From SG8-39 sp032125995 (lineage in GTDB: Bacteria > Pseudomonadota > Gammaproteobacteria > Burkholderiales > SG8-39): DNA of 12,308 nt. The DNA lies in NCBI GenBank assembly GCA_032125995.1, contig JAQBBQ010000178.1, positions 1 through 12,308 of the forward strand. Reading direction: 5' to 3'. Below, piece after piece: positions 1 through 6,944 of this stretch; position 1 is the stretch's first letter, and every line of letters begins with the position of its first letter. Position numbers and translations under genes: made by a program. The notes under the pieces were generated by a model. The model was not told the origin of the DNA and did not search any database. It was given only the letters and a program-made list of their open reading frames with translations.

Positions 1-1740
1 CTCGTGGGCAGCGCGGGATTGTTGCTCCCATCTGGGCGCAGGCAAGGCTCGAGCTTCGCAGGCCTCGCGCCGTTCGCATTCGCCTTGTGGATCATCGCCA
101 CGACCCTTATCGGGACCGGCCCGTACAGCGCGGCAGGCCCGTATCATGCGAGCCTGCTCGTTGCGGGCTGCTGGCTCGGCGAGCGCATCGATGCGCGGGC
201 GTTGCGCGCCGCGGCGCTCGCGCTGGGCCTGTTCGCTGCCTGCCTCGCGGCCTGGGCGCTGTGGCAGACGAGCGCGCTGGGCTTTAGCCGCGCGCAGGCA
301 GGTTTTGAGACACCCGCCACGCTCGCGGCAACGCTCAACTTCGTTCTGCTTCCCGCCCTCGTCTGGCTCGCCTGGGGTCCCGTCCCGCGCCTGCTGCCGA
401 CGCTACTTGGCGTGCTTCTTGCGGCCGGCGTTTTAGCGACCGTGAGCCGCGGCGGGTGGGTCGCGCTGGCGATCGGTGGATACTGTGCGATCGCCCTCGC
501 GCGCCGTGCTGGATTCGCGATCGAACCGCGTCGCGCAATCTTCATGGCTGCGGTGCTCGGCCTCGGGTGGGCGATCACTGTGCTCCTGCCGTATTTCCTT
601 GGCGCGCTCGTCCTGCTCCTCGCTGAGGTCGGCGCACTTGCGGATCTCGCGCGCATTCTCGTGCGCCCCGACGCGCCGACGATTCAAACCATCGTCTCGA
701 TCGCATCGTCGATGGACCGGCTCGAGCTGTACGAACTCGCCCTGCGAAGCGTCCCTGCGCATCCCTGGCTCGGTGCCGGGTACCTTAGCTATACCTACTT
801 CCTCGAAGCGGGGCGCAGCGTCGTGCCGTCCTACGGCGTCAGCGAAATTACCTTCTTCGCCCACAACGACTACCTGCAGACCGTGCTCGAACTCGGCGTG
901 GCGGGATTGTTTCTCCTGCTCGCGATCATCTGGATCCCGCTGCAGGCGGCGTGGCGCATCACTCGCCGTCGGTCGGTCGAGCCGGAAAATGTGCTTGCGG
1001 CAATCGCCGCCGCAAGCGCGATCGCTGCAACCGCGACCCACGCGCTGGTGGATTTCCCGTTCTACATCCCGATCTGCCTCGTGCTTTTCGGCACCGCCTA
1101 CGGCGTGCTTGATCGCACCACGGCGGGCCCGCTGCGCGCCGCGGCGCCACAAACGACGACGGCGCCTCGGTGGCGCAGGCTCGCCGCGCTCTGCATCGGC
1201 GGTCTCCTCGCCTGGGTCCTCGTCACGCCGGTCGTCGCCGAAGCCTCGGCCGCATTCGCGCAGCGTCTCTGGCAAAACGCCGAGGCCGAGCGCGCGGCCT
1301 ACTGGTTCGAGGTTGCGCGCCGCTTCGCGCCGCGCGACTGGCGCTACCATTGGTATGCGGGCCAGTTCTGGTCGGCGCAGGCGGCGGTGAACCGCAATCC
1401 CGTGGCGGCGCGCCTGGCCGACGACGCCTTCGCGGCCGGCGTCGCCGCTAATCCACACGCGGTCAACAACGGCATCGCGCGGTTGCAAACGCAGCGCGCC
1501 TTGGCGTCTATTCTGCCGTCACCGGCGAAGGCATCCGACCTGCGCGCCTGGGCCGAGCAGACCTTGCGCCTCGCGCCGCTCAACCGCGAGGTGCGCACCG
1601 AGTACGTTCTCGTCCTCGAACACATCGGCGCACGGATTGAAGCGGCGCGCGCGGCGGTTAAAATGGCCGCCGACTGGCCGCAGGATCCGCGTGCGGCGAA
1701 GATCGCGCGACGCCTGGCGGGACATCCGGACAGACCATGA
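1..1740 (+). CDS. Wzy/O-antigen ligase-like membrane protein with TPR-like tail (5' partial); possible pilin O-oligosaccharyltransferase
   Basis: The frame is open to the left edge, so the N-terminus is missing; a GTG at position 4 is only the first possible start and is probably not the real one. The 579 visible residues start with many hydrophobic helices. They include a TVSRGGW motif (about residue 147), as in Wzy polymerases and WaaL/PglL ligases, and a periplasmic-loop signature HNDYLQTVLELGVAG starting at about residue 288 (Wzy_C family). A further membrane segment (about 395-415) leads into a soluble helical tail of about 165 residues with TPR-like pairs such as AERAAYWFEVARRFAP. This family moves lipid-linked glycans: it polymerises O-antigen, ligates it to lipid A, or transfers glycan to pilin. 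The stop overlaps the next prepilin gene by 4 bp (ATGA), so the two are probably cotranscribed, which favours a pilin-glycosylation role. That role is inferred; an exopolysaccharide polymerase or WaaL ligase is possible. Family call firm, substrate unknown. Confidence 0.75.
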   Translation, partial: LVGSAGLLLPSGRRQGSSFAGLAPFAFALWIIATTLIGTGPYSAAGPYHASLLVAGCWLGERIDARALRAAALALGLFAACLAAWALWQTSALGFSRAQAGFETPATLAATLNFVLLPALVWLAWGPVPRLLPTLLGVLLAAGVLATVSRGGWVALAIGGYCAIALARRAGFAIEPRRAIFMAAVLGLGWAITVLLPYFLGALVLLLAEVGALADLARILVRPDAPTIQTIVSIASSMDRLELYELALRSVPAHPWLGAGYLSYTYFLEAGRSVVPSYGVSEITFFAHNDYLQTVLELGVAGLFLLLAIIWIPLQAAWRITRRRSVEPENVLAAIAAASAIAATATHALVDFPFYIPICLVLFGTAYGVLDRTTAGPLRAAAPQTTTAPRWRRLAALCIGGLLAWVLVTPVVAEASAAFAQRLWQNAEAERAAYWFEVARRFAPRDWRYHWYAGQFWSAQAAVNRNPVAARLADDAFAAGVAANPHAVNNGIARLQTQRALASILPSPAKASDLRAWAEQTLRLAPLNREVRTEYVLVLEHIGARIEAARAAVKMAADWPQDPRAAKIARRLAGHPDRP

Positions 1741-2183
1741 ACGATCGCTCCGCGTTTTCGATTCGACGCCACGGTGGATTCTCGCTCGTCGAGCTGGCGG
1801 TAACGATCGTGATTCTCGGCATCATTACCGCGCTCGCGCTGCCGGTGTTCAACCCTCAAGGCGCCGATGCCGCCTGGTTCCAGGAACAGGTTCGCGCCGC
1901 AGTGCGTTACGCGCAGAAGCAGGCGATCGCGCAACGCCGGCTGGTGCACGTGTTCGTGTCGCCGGCGCAAATCGACCTTTGCTACGACAACCCGTGCACC
2001 CAGCCGCTACTCGCGCTCACCACGGGCACCGCCTACACCATCAGCGTGCCTTCGAGCGTGGCGCTCAGTTCGAGCATATCGCCGTTCAACTTCAATGGCC
2101 TCGGCCAGCCGAGCTCGGCCGTGACGCTAAATGTTTCCGGCCTGATCGTGACGGTGACCGCGGAAACCGGCTATGTACTCTAG
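1737..2183 (+). CDS. mshC: MSHA minor prepilin, MshC/GspH-like
   Basis: A 148-residue prepilin with a short basic leader ending in Gly14, then Phe15-Ser-Leu-Val-Glu19. This is the classical prepilin peptidase site, with glutamate at +5 of the mature protein, followed by a hydrophobic helix to about residue 36. The next part, VRAAVRYAQKQAIAQRRLVHV, is the long helix typical of GspH/FimT/MshC minor pilins. A Cys pair (LCYDNPC) could form a disulfide. After processing by a PilD-type peptidase, the protein would sit in the inner membrane and join the pilus as a minor subunit, probably in the tip or priming complex. ATG at 1737 overlaps the stop of the ligase-like gene (ATGA), and the 3' end overlaps the next prepilin by 11 bp. 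The MshC name rests on its position before mshD-, mshO- and mshP-like genes as well as on its type; the body of the protein diverges quickly in this family. Confidence 0.8.
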   Translation: MNDRSAFSIRRHGGFSLVELAVTIVILGIITALALPVFNPQGADAAWFQEQVRAAVRYAQKQAIAQRRLVHVFVSPAQIDLCYDNPCTQPLLALTTGTAYTISVPSSVALSSSISPFNFNGLGQPSSAVTLNVSGLIVTVTAETGYVL

Positions 2184-2733
2184 GTTTTCCACGCTACGCG
2201 CGCGCGGCTTCTCGCTCATCGAGATCGTCGTCTTCATCGTGGTGTTCGGGATCGGCCTCGCCGGTACCGTCACCCTCTACGGTCAACTCACCAAGGCGAG
2301 CGTCCATCCGGTGGTGCGCAAGCAGGCGCTCGCTCTTGCCCAGTCGATGATGGAGGAGGTCATGCTGCGCGGGAACAGCTACTGCGACCCCGACGACGCG
2401 AACGTGCATACCGCGACCGGCACGGGGGTCTGCGCGGTGGTGGAGGCAATCGGTCCCGAGGCGGGCGAGACGCGCTATGCCGACCCACGATTCGACAACG
2501 TAAACGATTACCACGGCTTCTCGATGGCGGGGGGCGGCATCCTCGACATCACCGGGACCGCGATAGGCGGGTTGAACGACTACGCGGTCAGCGTCACCGT
2601 TGCTCAGGCGGGGGCCGACCTCGCGATTCCCGCCGCCGAGGCGCTGCGGGTGGTGGTCACCGCGACCGGGCCGCTCGGGGTGAGCGTCACGCTGCAGGCC
2701 TATCGCACGCGCTATGCGCCGAACACGCCCTAG
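2173..2733 (+). CDS. mshD: MSHA minor prepilin MshD
   Basis: A 186-residue prepilin. The leader is 12 residues (ends RARG12), cleavage falls before Phe13, and Glu17 is the +5 glutamate. The hydrophobic helix runs to about residue 36. The segment ALALAQSMMEEVMLRG, then a CDPDD motif, then RFDNVNDYHGF is the pattern of MshD and PilV-like minor pilins. Cysteines near residues 71 and 87 could form a disulfide. The role is that of a minor pilus subunit, processed by prepilin peptidase and inserted with the other minor pilins. ATG at 2173 overlaps the mshC-like stop by 11 bp, and the 3' end overlaps mshO by 20 bp, which points to translational coupling. No other start leaves a leader of normal length. 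Confidence 0.85.
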   Translation: MYSRFSTLRARGFSLIEIVVFIVVFGIGLAGTVTLYGQLTKASVHPVVRKQALALAQSMMEEVMLRGNSYCDPDDANVHTATGTGVCAVVEAIGPEAGETRYADPRFDNVNDYHGFSMAGGGILDITGTAIGGLNDYAVSVTVAQAGADLAIPAAEALRVVVTATGPLGVSVTLQAYRTRYAPNTP

Positions 2734-3634
2734 CCGCCGGCGCGCGCGCGGATTCACGCTGCTCGAGGCGGTGCTCGGGATCGTCATCACGGGCATCGTC
2801 GTCGGGATGGTTTCCTATTTCCTCTATCCGGTCAGCCAGGCGGTCGACATCGCGTTGCGCGCCGCGCTGAGCGACATCGCCGACACCGCGCTGCGCCGCA
2901 TCGGGCGTGACGTGCGCCTTGCGCTTCCCAATAGCGTGCGGGTGACCTCGGACCCGAACCTGCAGTACCTGGAGTTCGTCTCGATCCGCTCGGCGGGGCG
3001 CTACCGCGCGGACGGCGGCGGGGCGGCCGCCGGCGCAAACTGCCCCGGCGACGACGCCGGACTTGCGCCCCCAGAGAACGACCAGCTGTCCTTCGACACC
3101 GCCTCCGATAGTTGCTTCAAGACCATCGGCAAGCTGCCGAATGCGAGCGAGATCACGGCGAGCGACAGCGTGGTACTCAACAACTACGGCGCCGGGTTCA
3201 CCGGTCAGGACGCCTACCAGACGGCCGGTACCTTGAATCGCACCGGCCTGTCTGCGGTCGACACCTCGGAAGCGGGGCGCGACCGCGTCGCGTTCGATGC
3301 GGCTACACTGTTTCAGCGCGCGCTGCACGATTCGCCCGGACGGCGCTTCTTTATCGTCTCCGGGCCGGTGAGTTACGTCTGCGACAAGGTCGCCAAGACC
3401 GTCACCCGCTACTGGAATTACGCCATCCAGCCGGCCCAGCCGACGGGTTTCGGCGGGGCGTCCTCGGCGCTCGTCGCGAGCAAGGTGAGCGACTGCGCCT
3501 TCGACTACACGCCGAACGTCGCGCCGTTGGTCGGTTTGCTCACGCTGCGCCTGACCCTGTCGGAGGCGACCTCGAGCGGCGTGCCCGAGGTGGTGTCGCT
3601 GTATCACGCCGTCCACGTGAGCAACGTGCCATGA
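2714..3634 (+). CDS. mshO: MSHA minor prepilin MshO (PilW-like)
   Basis: A 306-residue prepilin, large for a minor pilin as MshO and PilW proteins are. Its very basic leader (MRRTRPSRRRARG13) is followed by Phe14-Thr-Leu-Leu-Glu18, so the +5 glutamate is present. The hydrophobic helix runs to about residue 37. The segment that follows, ALSDIADTALRRIGRDVRLALPNSV, is the PilW/GspJ-type hallmark. Four cysteines in the globular domain could form two disulfides. It would be an assembly-priming or tip minor pilin acting with MshC, MshD and MshP. The ATG at 2714 lies inside mshD (20-bp overlap) and is the only start before the cleavage site. The stop overlaps the next gene in an ATGA. The family is clear; the exact MshO name leans partly on gene order. 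Confidence 0.85.
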   Translation: MRRTRPSRRRARGFTLLEAVLGIVITGIVVGMVSYFLYPVSQAVDIALRAALSDIADTALRRIGRDVRLALPNSVRVTSDPNLQYLEFVSIRSAGRYRADGGGAAAGANCPGDDAGLAPPENDQLSFDTASDSCFKTIGKLPNASEITASDSVVLNNYGAGFTGQDAYQTAGTLNRTGLSAVDTSEAGRDRVAFDAATLFQRALHDSPGRRFFIVSGPVSYVCDKVAKTVTRYWNYAIQPAQPTGFGGASSALVASKVSDCAFDYTPNVAPLVGLLTLRLTLSEATSSGVPEVVSLYHAVHVSNVP

Positions 3635-4089
3635 GGCAGCCCGTCCGAATCCGCATCACGCGCGCGGGGGGCTTCTCCCTCATCATGGCGGTCTTCCTGC
3701 TCGTGACGCTCGCGGCGATCAGCGCAGCGCTGCTTACCGTGACGACCTCGCAGACCGAGACCAGCATCGCGGACGAGGGCGGGGTGCTCGTTTTTCTCGC
3801 CGCGCGCAGCGGTAACGAGTGGGGTGCGTACGAGCTGCTGCGCAACCCGGGCGGCGCCTACGCGACCGCCTGTAACGCCGGGGCGCAGGTGCAAAACCTG
3901 AGCTTCGGCGGGGGGCTCGCGGGCACTGCGGCACAGGTGGCATGTACCTCGCTCGGCACCGAGACCGAGGGGGCGGACAGCGTGCGCGTGTACCAGCTCG
4001 TGGTGACAGCCTGCAACCAAGCGCTCTGTCCCGGGACCGCCGGCGCCGGCTATCTCGAGCGGCAGCTGCAGTTGACGCTGACAAACTAA
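3631..4089 (+). CDS. mshP: MSHA minor prepilin MshP (PilX-like)
   Basis: A 152-residue protein with leader MRQPVRIRITRAGG14, then Phe15-Ser-Leu-Ile-Met19 and a long hydrophobic helix (about 15-37). Position +5 is Met19 rather than glutamate, as is common in PilX/GspK/MshP-type subunits. The segment TSQTETSIADEGGVLVFLAARSGNEWGAYELL matches the conserved helix of PilX/MshP proteins (residues near 42-71, ending in WGAYELL). Three or four cysteines lie in the small C-terminal domain. It would be a minor pilin at the tip or priming complex. ATG at 3631 overlaps the mshO stop by 4 bp. It ends the prepilin block; 161 bp without a gene follow. No convincing terminator is visible behind it, so readthrough into mshI cannot be excluded. 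Confidence 0.8.
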   Translation: MRQPVRIRITRAGGFSLIMAVFLLVTLAAISAALLTVTTSQTETSIADEGGVLVFLAARSGNEWGAYELLRNPGGAYATACNAGAQVQNLSFGGGLAGTAAQVACTSLGTETEGADSVRVYQLVVTACNQALCPGTAGAGYLERQLQLTLTN

Positions 4090-4150
4090 GGTGGCTCAGG
4101 GGCCGCATTTAGTAGGATAGGTTGGCCCAGGGGCCGCATTTAGTAGGACA
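4090..4150 (+). repeat. Tandem 30/31-bp direct repeat after mshP
   Basis: Copy 1 is 4090-4119 and copy 2 is 4120-4150. A 21-bp core is identical in both (4097-4117 and 4128-4148), and the flanks differ by only a few bases (GGTGGCT against GGTTGGCC). Copy 2 contains the small palindrome GGCCC-AG-GGGCC (4124-4135). The unit does not look like the surrounding coding sequence. Repeated GGYTCA/GGCCCA-type blocks occur at the ends of some IS21-family elements, so a transposon-end relic is one idea, but no transposase is present and this is not established. A regulator-binding site upstream of mshI is the main alternative. Confidence 0.8.
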
Positions 4151-4250
4151 ATGAAAGCGATCGCGGGTAAAATCCATTGACAATAGGCGGTCATTTTCTT
4201 AACTTGAGGCGTTTTGGCAGATCATAAAAAATTAGAAAAGGCCTGACCCG
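4151..4250 (+). other. AT-rich intergenic segment upstream of mshI
   Basis: This 100-bp stretch lies between the tandem repeat and the mshI start. Its right part (about 4191-4240) is far richer in A and T than the rest of the window, with runs such as TCATTTTCTT and ATAAAAAATTAG. It contains the candidate promoter at 4177-4205 and the mshI ribosome-binding site AAAAGG (4236-4241). A nine-codon ATG...TGA frame at 4151-4180 has no well-spaced ribosome-binding site and is not called as a gene. Confidence 0.6.
4177..4205 (+). promoter_or_regulatory. Candidate sigma-70 promoter for the mshI-mshN operon
   Basis: A perfect TTGACA (-35) at 4177-4182 is followed after exactly 17 bp by TAACTT (4200-4205), a weak -10 element. 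Transcription would start near 4212 and leave a leader of roughly 40 nt before the mshI GTG, with AAAAGG 9 nt upstream of that start. The site lies in the only sizeable gap on the + strand and in an AT-rich segment, which supports it. The weak -10 and the adjacent tandem repeat would fit a regulated promoter. There is no experimental evidence. Confidence 0.5.
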
Positions 4251-5174
4251 GTGCCTTGGTTAACCCGACGCAACCGCGAACCGGGCCTGATGGCGGTTTC
4301 TCTTGCGCCAGGATTGATGCACTACGCGTTTAGCGAGCCGTCGACCGGCCGGGGTCACGCGCTGAGCCGCTGTGGCAGCTATACGCTGCGCGATGCCGAC
4401 GCCGCACATCGCGCAAGCCGCGACCTTCGTCTCGAGCGTTACCGATGCACGACGCTACTCAACCCGGGCGAGTACCAATTGCTCATGGTCGATGCGCCCA
4501 ATGTGCCGCCGCCCGAGCTCAAATCGGCGATCCGCTGGAGCGTGAAGGACCTGCTCGATTTCCATATCGACGACGCGACGGTGGATGTACTCGATGTGCC
4601 GCGGGGTCCGGAAGTCGGCAACCGTCCGCACCCGATGTTCGCGGTGGGCGCGCGTAACGAGACGATCCAGGCGACGGTCGACCGCTATCGCGGGGCGCAC
4701 GTTCCGATCACGATCATCGATGTCGTGGAGACGGCGCAGCGCAATATTTCCGCGCGCTACGAGGAGGGTGAACGCGGTGTCGCACTTCTATACCTCGGCG
4801 AATCCAGCGGCCTGCTCACGATAAGCGCGCATCAGGAACTGTGCTTCGCGCGGCGCATCGACGTCGGCGTGGGCGCAGGCGGGACGATTGCACAGGAAAC
4901 GCTCGATCGCCTGTTGCTCGAGCTGCAGAGGACTCTCGACCATTTCGATCGCCAGTTCCGCCATATTGCGCTGGGCAAGCTCGTCGTGGGCCCGGAGCCA
5001 CGCGACTCGAACATCGTCAGCTTCCTGGATAGCCATCTCGAGATCAGCGTCGCGCCCGTACATCTGCGCGAGGTGCTCGAATTCGGCCCGCAGATCGAGC
5101 TCGCGCGGGAAGCGGAGTGGCGGCTGTTCCATCTGGTCGGCGCGTCGCTGCGCCAGGAAACGAAGGTCGTGTAA
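4251..5174 (+). CDS. mshI: MSHA biogenesis protein MshI (PilM/GspL-like)
   Basis: A 307-residue soluble protein with an actin-like (PilM/GspL cytoplasmic-domain) pattern. Residues 69-117 (LLNPGEYQLLMVDAPNVP, then ELKSAIRWSVKDLLDF and VDVLDVP) are a strong MshI signature. Residues 177-191 (VALLYLGESSGLLTI) form the repeated beta-hairpin of the second subdomain, and a helix rich in charged residues follows at 216-236. No membrane segment is seen, so it is probably cytoplasmic and docks on the membrane-bound PilN-like partner encoded next door. The start is GTG at 4251, supported by AAAAGG 9 nt upstream; an in-frame ATG 13 codons later would cut the conserved N-terminus. It is the first gene of the assembly operon, behind the candidate promoter at 4177-4205, and is followed by the PilN-like gene after 14 bp. 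Confidence 0.9.
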   Translation: MPWLTRRNREPGLMAVSLAPGLMHYAFSEPSTGRGHALSRCGSYTLRDADAAHRASRDLRLERYRCTTLLNPGEYQLLMVDAPNVPPPELKSAIRWSVKDLLDFHIDDATVDVLDVPRGPEVGNRPHPMFAVGARNETIQATVDRYRGAHVPITIIDVVETAQRNISARYEEGERGVALLYLGESSGLLTISAHQELCFARRIDVGVGAGGTIAQETLDRLLLELQRTLDHFDRQFRHIALGKLVVGPEPRDSNIVSFLDSHLEISVAPVHLREVLEFGPQIELAREAEWRLFHLVGASLRQETKVV

Positions 5175-5188
5175 CGACTCAACGCGCG

Positions 5189-5872
5189 ATGAGCCAGCAG
5201 ATCAACCTCTTCAGCCCTGTCTTCCTGCGCCAGGAGAAGTACTTCTCGGCGAAGACGATGCTCCAGGCGTTCGTTCTGATCCTCGTTTGCCTCGCGGCGT
5301 TCTATGGCTACGCGCGCTACCAGAGCAAATCGGTCGAGCGCGTGGGGGGCGAAGTCGCGGGCCAGCTCCAGCGCGACCGCGCGCAGCTCGCGCAGTTCGT
5401 CGCGCAGTCTCAAGGCCAGGAGGGCAATCTGCTGCGCACCGAGCTCGCGCGGCTCGAGACGGCCGTGAAGGCGCGCCGCAGCATGCTGGGTTCTCTTCGG
5501 GCGGGCGAATTCGGCGGTGCTGAAGGCTTCGCGCAATATTTCGCGGCGTTCGCCCGGCAGGCGCTGCCGGGCGTGTGGCTTACCGGATTCTCGCTTTCCA
5601 GTGGCGGGAATGCGCTCGTCGTCAACGGTCGCGTGCTGAGCGCCGAACTCGTGCCTGCCTACCTGAAGGCCCTGAACAACGAGGCGGTGATGCGTGGTCG
5701 CAAGGTCGTCGAGCTCAAGCTTTCGGCGAAGGTGGCGGCTGCAGCGCCGAAGGCCGCCACGCAGGGCGCCGCCGGCGCACCGACCCGTTACGTCGAGTTC
5801 ACCGTCGTCGCGCCCCGCGTGCTCGAGCAGGCGTCGGCCGGCACCGCGCGCGCCGCAGGAAGGCGTCGATGA
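5189..5872 (+). CDS. PilN-like MSHA assembly protein (MshI2 type)
   Basis: A 227-residue bitopic membrane protein. The short cytoplasmic N-terminus carries QQINLFSP (residues 3-10), which resembles the INLL peptide by which PilN binds PilM. It is followed by one membrane helix (about 25-41) and a periplasmic coiled-coil region (about 45-115) rich in Gln, Arg and Glu. A small alpha/beta domain comes next, with WLTGFSLSSGGNALVVNGRVLSAELVPAYLKAL, typical of the PilN/fimbrial-assembly family. It would recruit MshI to the membrane and pair with MshJ to form the alignment complex. I start it at ATG 5189, because a frame open from 5117 would overlap mshI heavily and precede the conserved MSQQINLF with unrelated residues. 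No clear ribosome-binding site is seen, so coupling to mshI (14 bp away) is likely. The 3' end overlaps mshJ in an ATGA. Confidence 0.87.
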   Translation: MSQQINLFSPVFLRQEKYFSAKTMLQAFVLILVCLAAFYGYARYQSKSVERVGGEVAGQLQRDRAQLAQFVAQSQGQEGNLLRTELARLETAVKARRSMLGSLRAGEFGGAEGFAQYFAAFARQALPGVWLTGFSLSSGGNALVVNGRVLSAELVPAYLKALNNEAVMRGRKVVELKLSAKVAAAAPKAATQGAAGAPTRYVEFTVVAPRVLEQASAGTARAAGRRR

Positions 5873-6522
5873 AGGCGATGAGCCGATTGGCGCCCTTGGT
5901 GGCGCAAATCGACGCCATGAGCCTGCGCGAGCGCGCGCTCGTGTTCGGTGCCGGCGCGCTGGTGCTCGTCGCGCTTGCGAAGATCGCGCTCATCGACCCG
6001 GAGCTGGTCAGGCAACGCAACACGTCGCGCGTCACGCAACAGAACCGCATCGAGATGCGGGCGGTGCAAACGCAGATTCAAACGCTGGTGAGCGAGCGCA
6101 ACGCCGACCCGAACGCCGCGCTGCGCGCGCGGGTCGCGGCGTTGAAAAAGCAGATCGCGCTGAACGACGCGGAAATCGACGCGGAACAGCGCCGCTTCAC
6201 GCCGCCCGAGCGCATGCGCAACATCCTCGAGGAGATGGTGCTCGGCCAACGCGGCCTGAGGCTGCTCGAGCTGAAGACGATACCCGCGGCCGAGGTCACC
6301 GCCGCGGCGGGACCCATGCCGCGCAAGGTGTACCGGCATGGCGTCGAGCTGACGGTGGAGGGCAGCTACCGCGATCTTCATGCCTACCTGAATGCGCTCG
6401 AAGATCTGCCGACGCAGCTCTATTGGGGCGGTGCCGAGCTCGTGGCAGGCCCCTATCCCGAGTCGAGCTTGAAGCTGATCGTCTACACGCTCAGCGTCGA
6501 CCAGGCCTGGATGGTCGTATGA
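5869..6522 (+). CDS. mshJ: MSHA biogenesis protein MshJ (PilO/GspM-like)
   Basis: A 217-residue inner-membrane protein with a short cytoplasmic start, a single membrane helix (about 22-42), then a long coiled coil (about 45-115, QTQIQTLVSERN and ALRARVAALKKQIALNDAEIDAEQRRF). A ferredoxin-like periplasmic domain follows, with VELTVEGSYRDLHAYLNALEDL and ending VYTLSVDQAWMVV. The order and the C-terminal LS-D-AW motif are those of MshJ, which corresponds to PilO/GspM. It would pair with the PilN-like protein as part of the platform between the cytoplasmic machinery and the MshK-MshL channel. The ATG at 5869 overlaps the upstream stop by 4 bp and has AGGAAGG a few bases ahead, a good ribosome-binding site. 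The stop again overlaps the next gene by 4 bp. Confidence 0.9.
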   Translation: MKAMSRLAPLVAQIDAMSLRERALVFGAGALVLVALAKIALIDPELVRQRNTSRVTQQNRIEMRAVQTQIQTLVSERNADPNAALRARVAALKKQIALNDAEIDAEQRRFTPPERMRNILEEMVLGQRGLRLLELKTIPAAEVTAAAGPMPRKVYRHGVELTVEGSYRDLHAYLNALEDLPTQLYWGGAELVAGPYPESSLKLIVYTLSVDQAWMVV

Positions 6523-6944
6523 GCACGCGCGTGGTGCTGATTGTCCTCTTCGCGTCGATTCTCGCGGCGCGTGCGGCCGTGACATGGGCGCAGGGCGCGC
6601 CGCGCGACCGGGGCGACCAGGGCGAAAAGGCGTTCGCTGATCCGACGCGCCCACCCAACATGGCAGACTCGGCACCGGGCAATGCGGCGCCGGGAAAGCC
6701 AACGTCGCCACGGTTGCAATCGGTCCTCATCGCGCCCGGCCGGCGGCTCGCGATGATTAATGGAGAGATGGTCCGGCAGGGCGGGACCTATGGCGATGCG
6801 AAGGTGGTGCGGGTCTCGGCCACGTCGGTCCTGCTGCGCTCTCCGGATGGCGAACAAACACTGAAACTGCTCCCGGGGACCGAGAAAAGTCAGTGGCCGC
6901 ATAAAGGGCAGAAAAACAGCCACCTGCGCCGGGTGCAACCATGA
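6519..6944 (+). CDS. mshK: MSHA biogenesis protein MshK (PilP/GspC-like)
   Basis: A 141-residue exported protein. A hydrophobic N-terminal segment (about residues 5-22) ends near AQG, as a signal peptide or membrane anchor would. Residues 41-46 read DPTRPP, the hallmark of MshK, PilP and GspC proteins. A Pro/Gly/Ala-rich linker follows to about residue 64, then a small beta domain (66-123: LQSVLIAPGRRLAMINGEMV, then GDAKVVRVSATSVLLRS, then TLKLLP) that in this family contacts the secretin. It would connect the MshJ/PilN-like complex in the inner membrane with MshL in the outer membrane. Start at ATG 6519 in an ATGA overlap with mshJ; the end overlaps mshL in the same way. Sequence conservation is low in this family, so the call rests on the motif, size and position together. 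Confidence 0.88.
   Translation: MSTRVVLIVLFASILAARAAVTWAQGAPRDRGDQGEKAFADPTRPPNMADSAPGNAAPGKPTSPRLQSVLIAPGRRLAMINGEMVRQGGTYGDAKVVRVSATSVLLRSPDGEQTLKLLPGTEKSQWPHKGQKNSHLRRVQP

Noticed and set aside
433..1488. Long minus-strand frame (351 codons) opposite the ligase-like gene
   Set aside because: It is rich in Arg, Asp, Gly and His, has no domain pattern, and mirrors the codon bias of the real + strand gene.
2687..3616. Long minus-strand frame opposite mshO
   Set aside because: Arg/Gly/Ala-rich antisense shadow; the + strand frame has a full prepilin signature.
3112..3630. Plus-strand frame open upstream of mshP that could extend it
   Set aside because: It would put an Arg-rich stretch before the prepilin leader and overlap mshO almost completely; ATG 3631 gives a normal 14-residue leader.
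4151..4180. Nine-codon ATG frame as a leader peptide before mshI
   Set aside because: The AGGA ahead of it is too close to the ATG, and the candidate promoter lies at its end, so it would not be on the mshI transcript from that promoter.
4210..4232. Sigma-54 promoter around TTTTGGCAG before mshI
   Set aside because: The GG is present, but no GC dinucleotide stands at the required -12 spacing.
5117..5188. Upstream extension of the PilN-like gene
   Set aside because: Lies inside mshI and adds unconserved residues before the MSQQINLF start.
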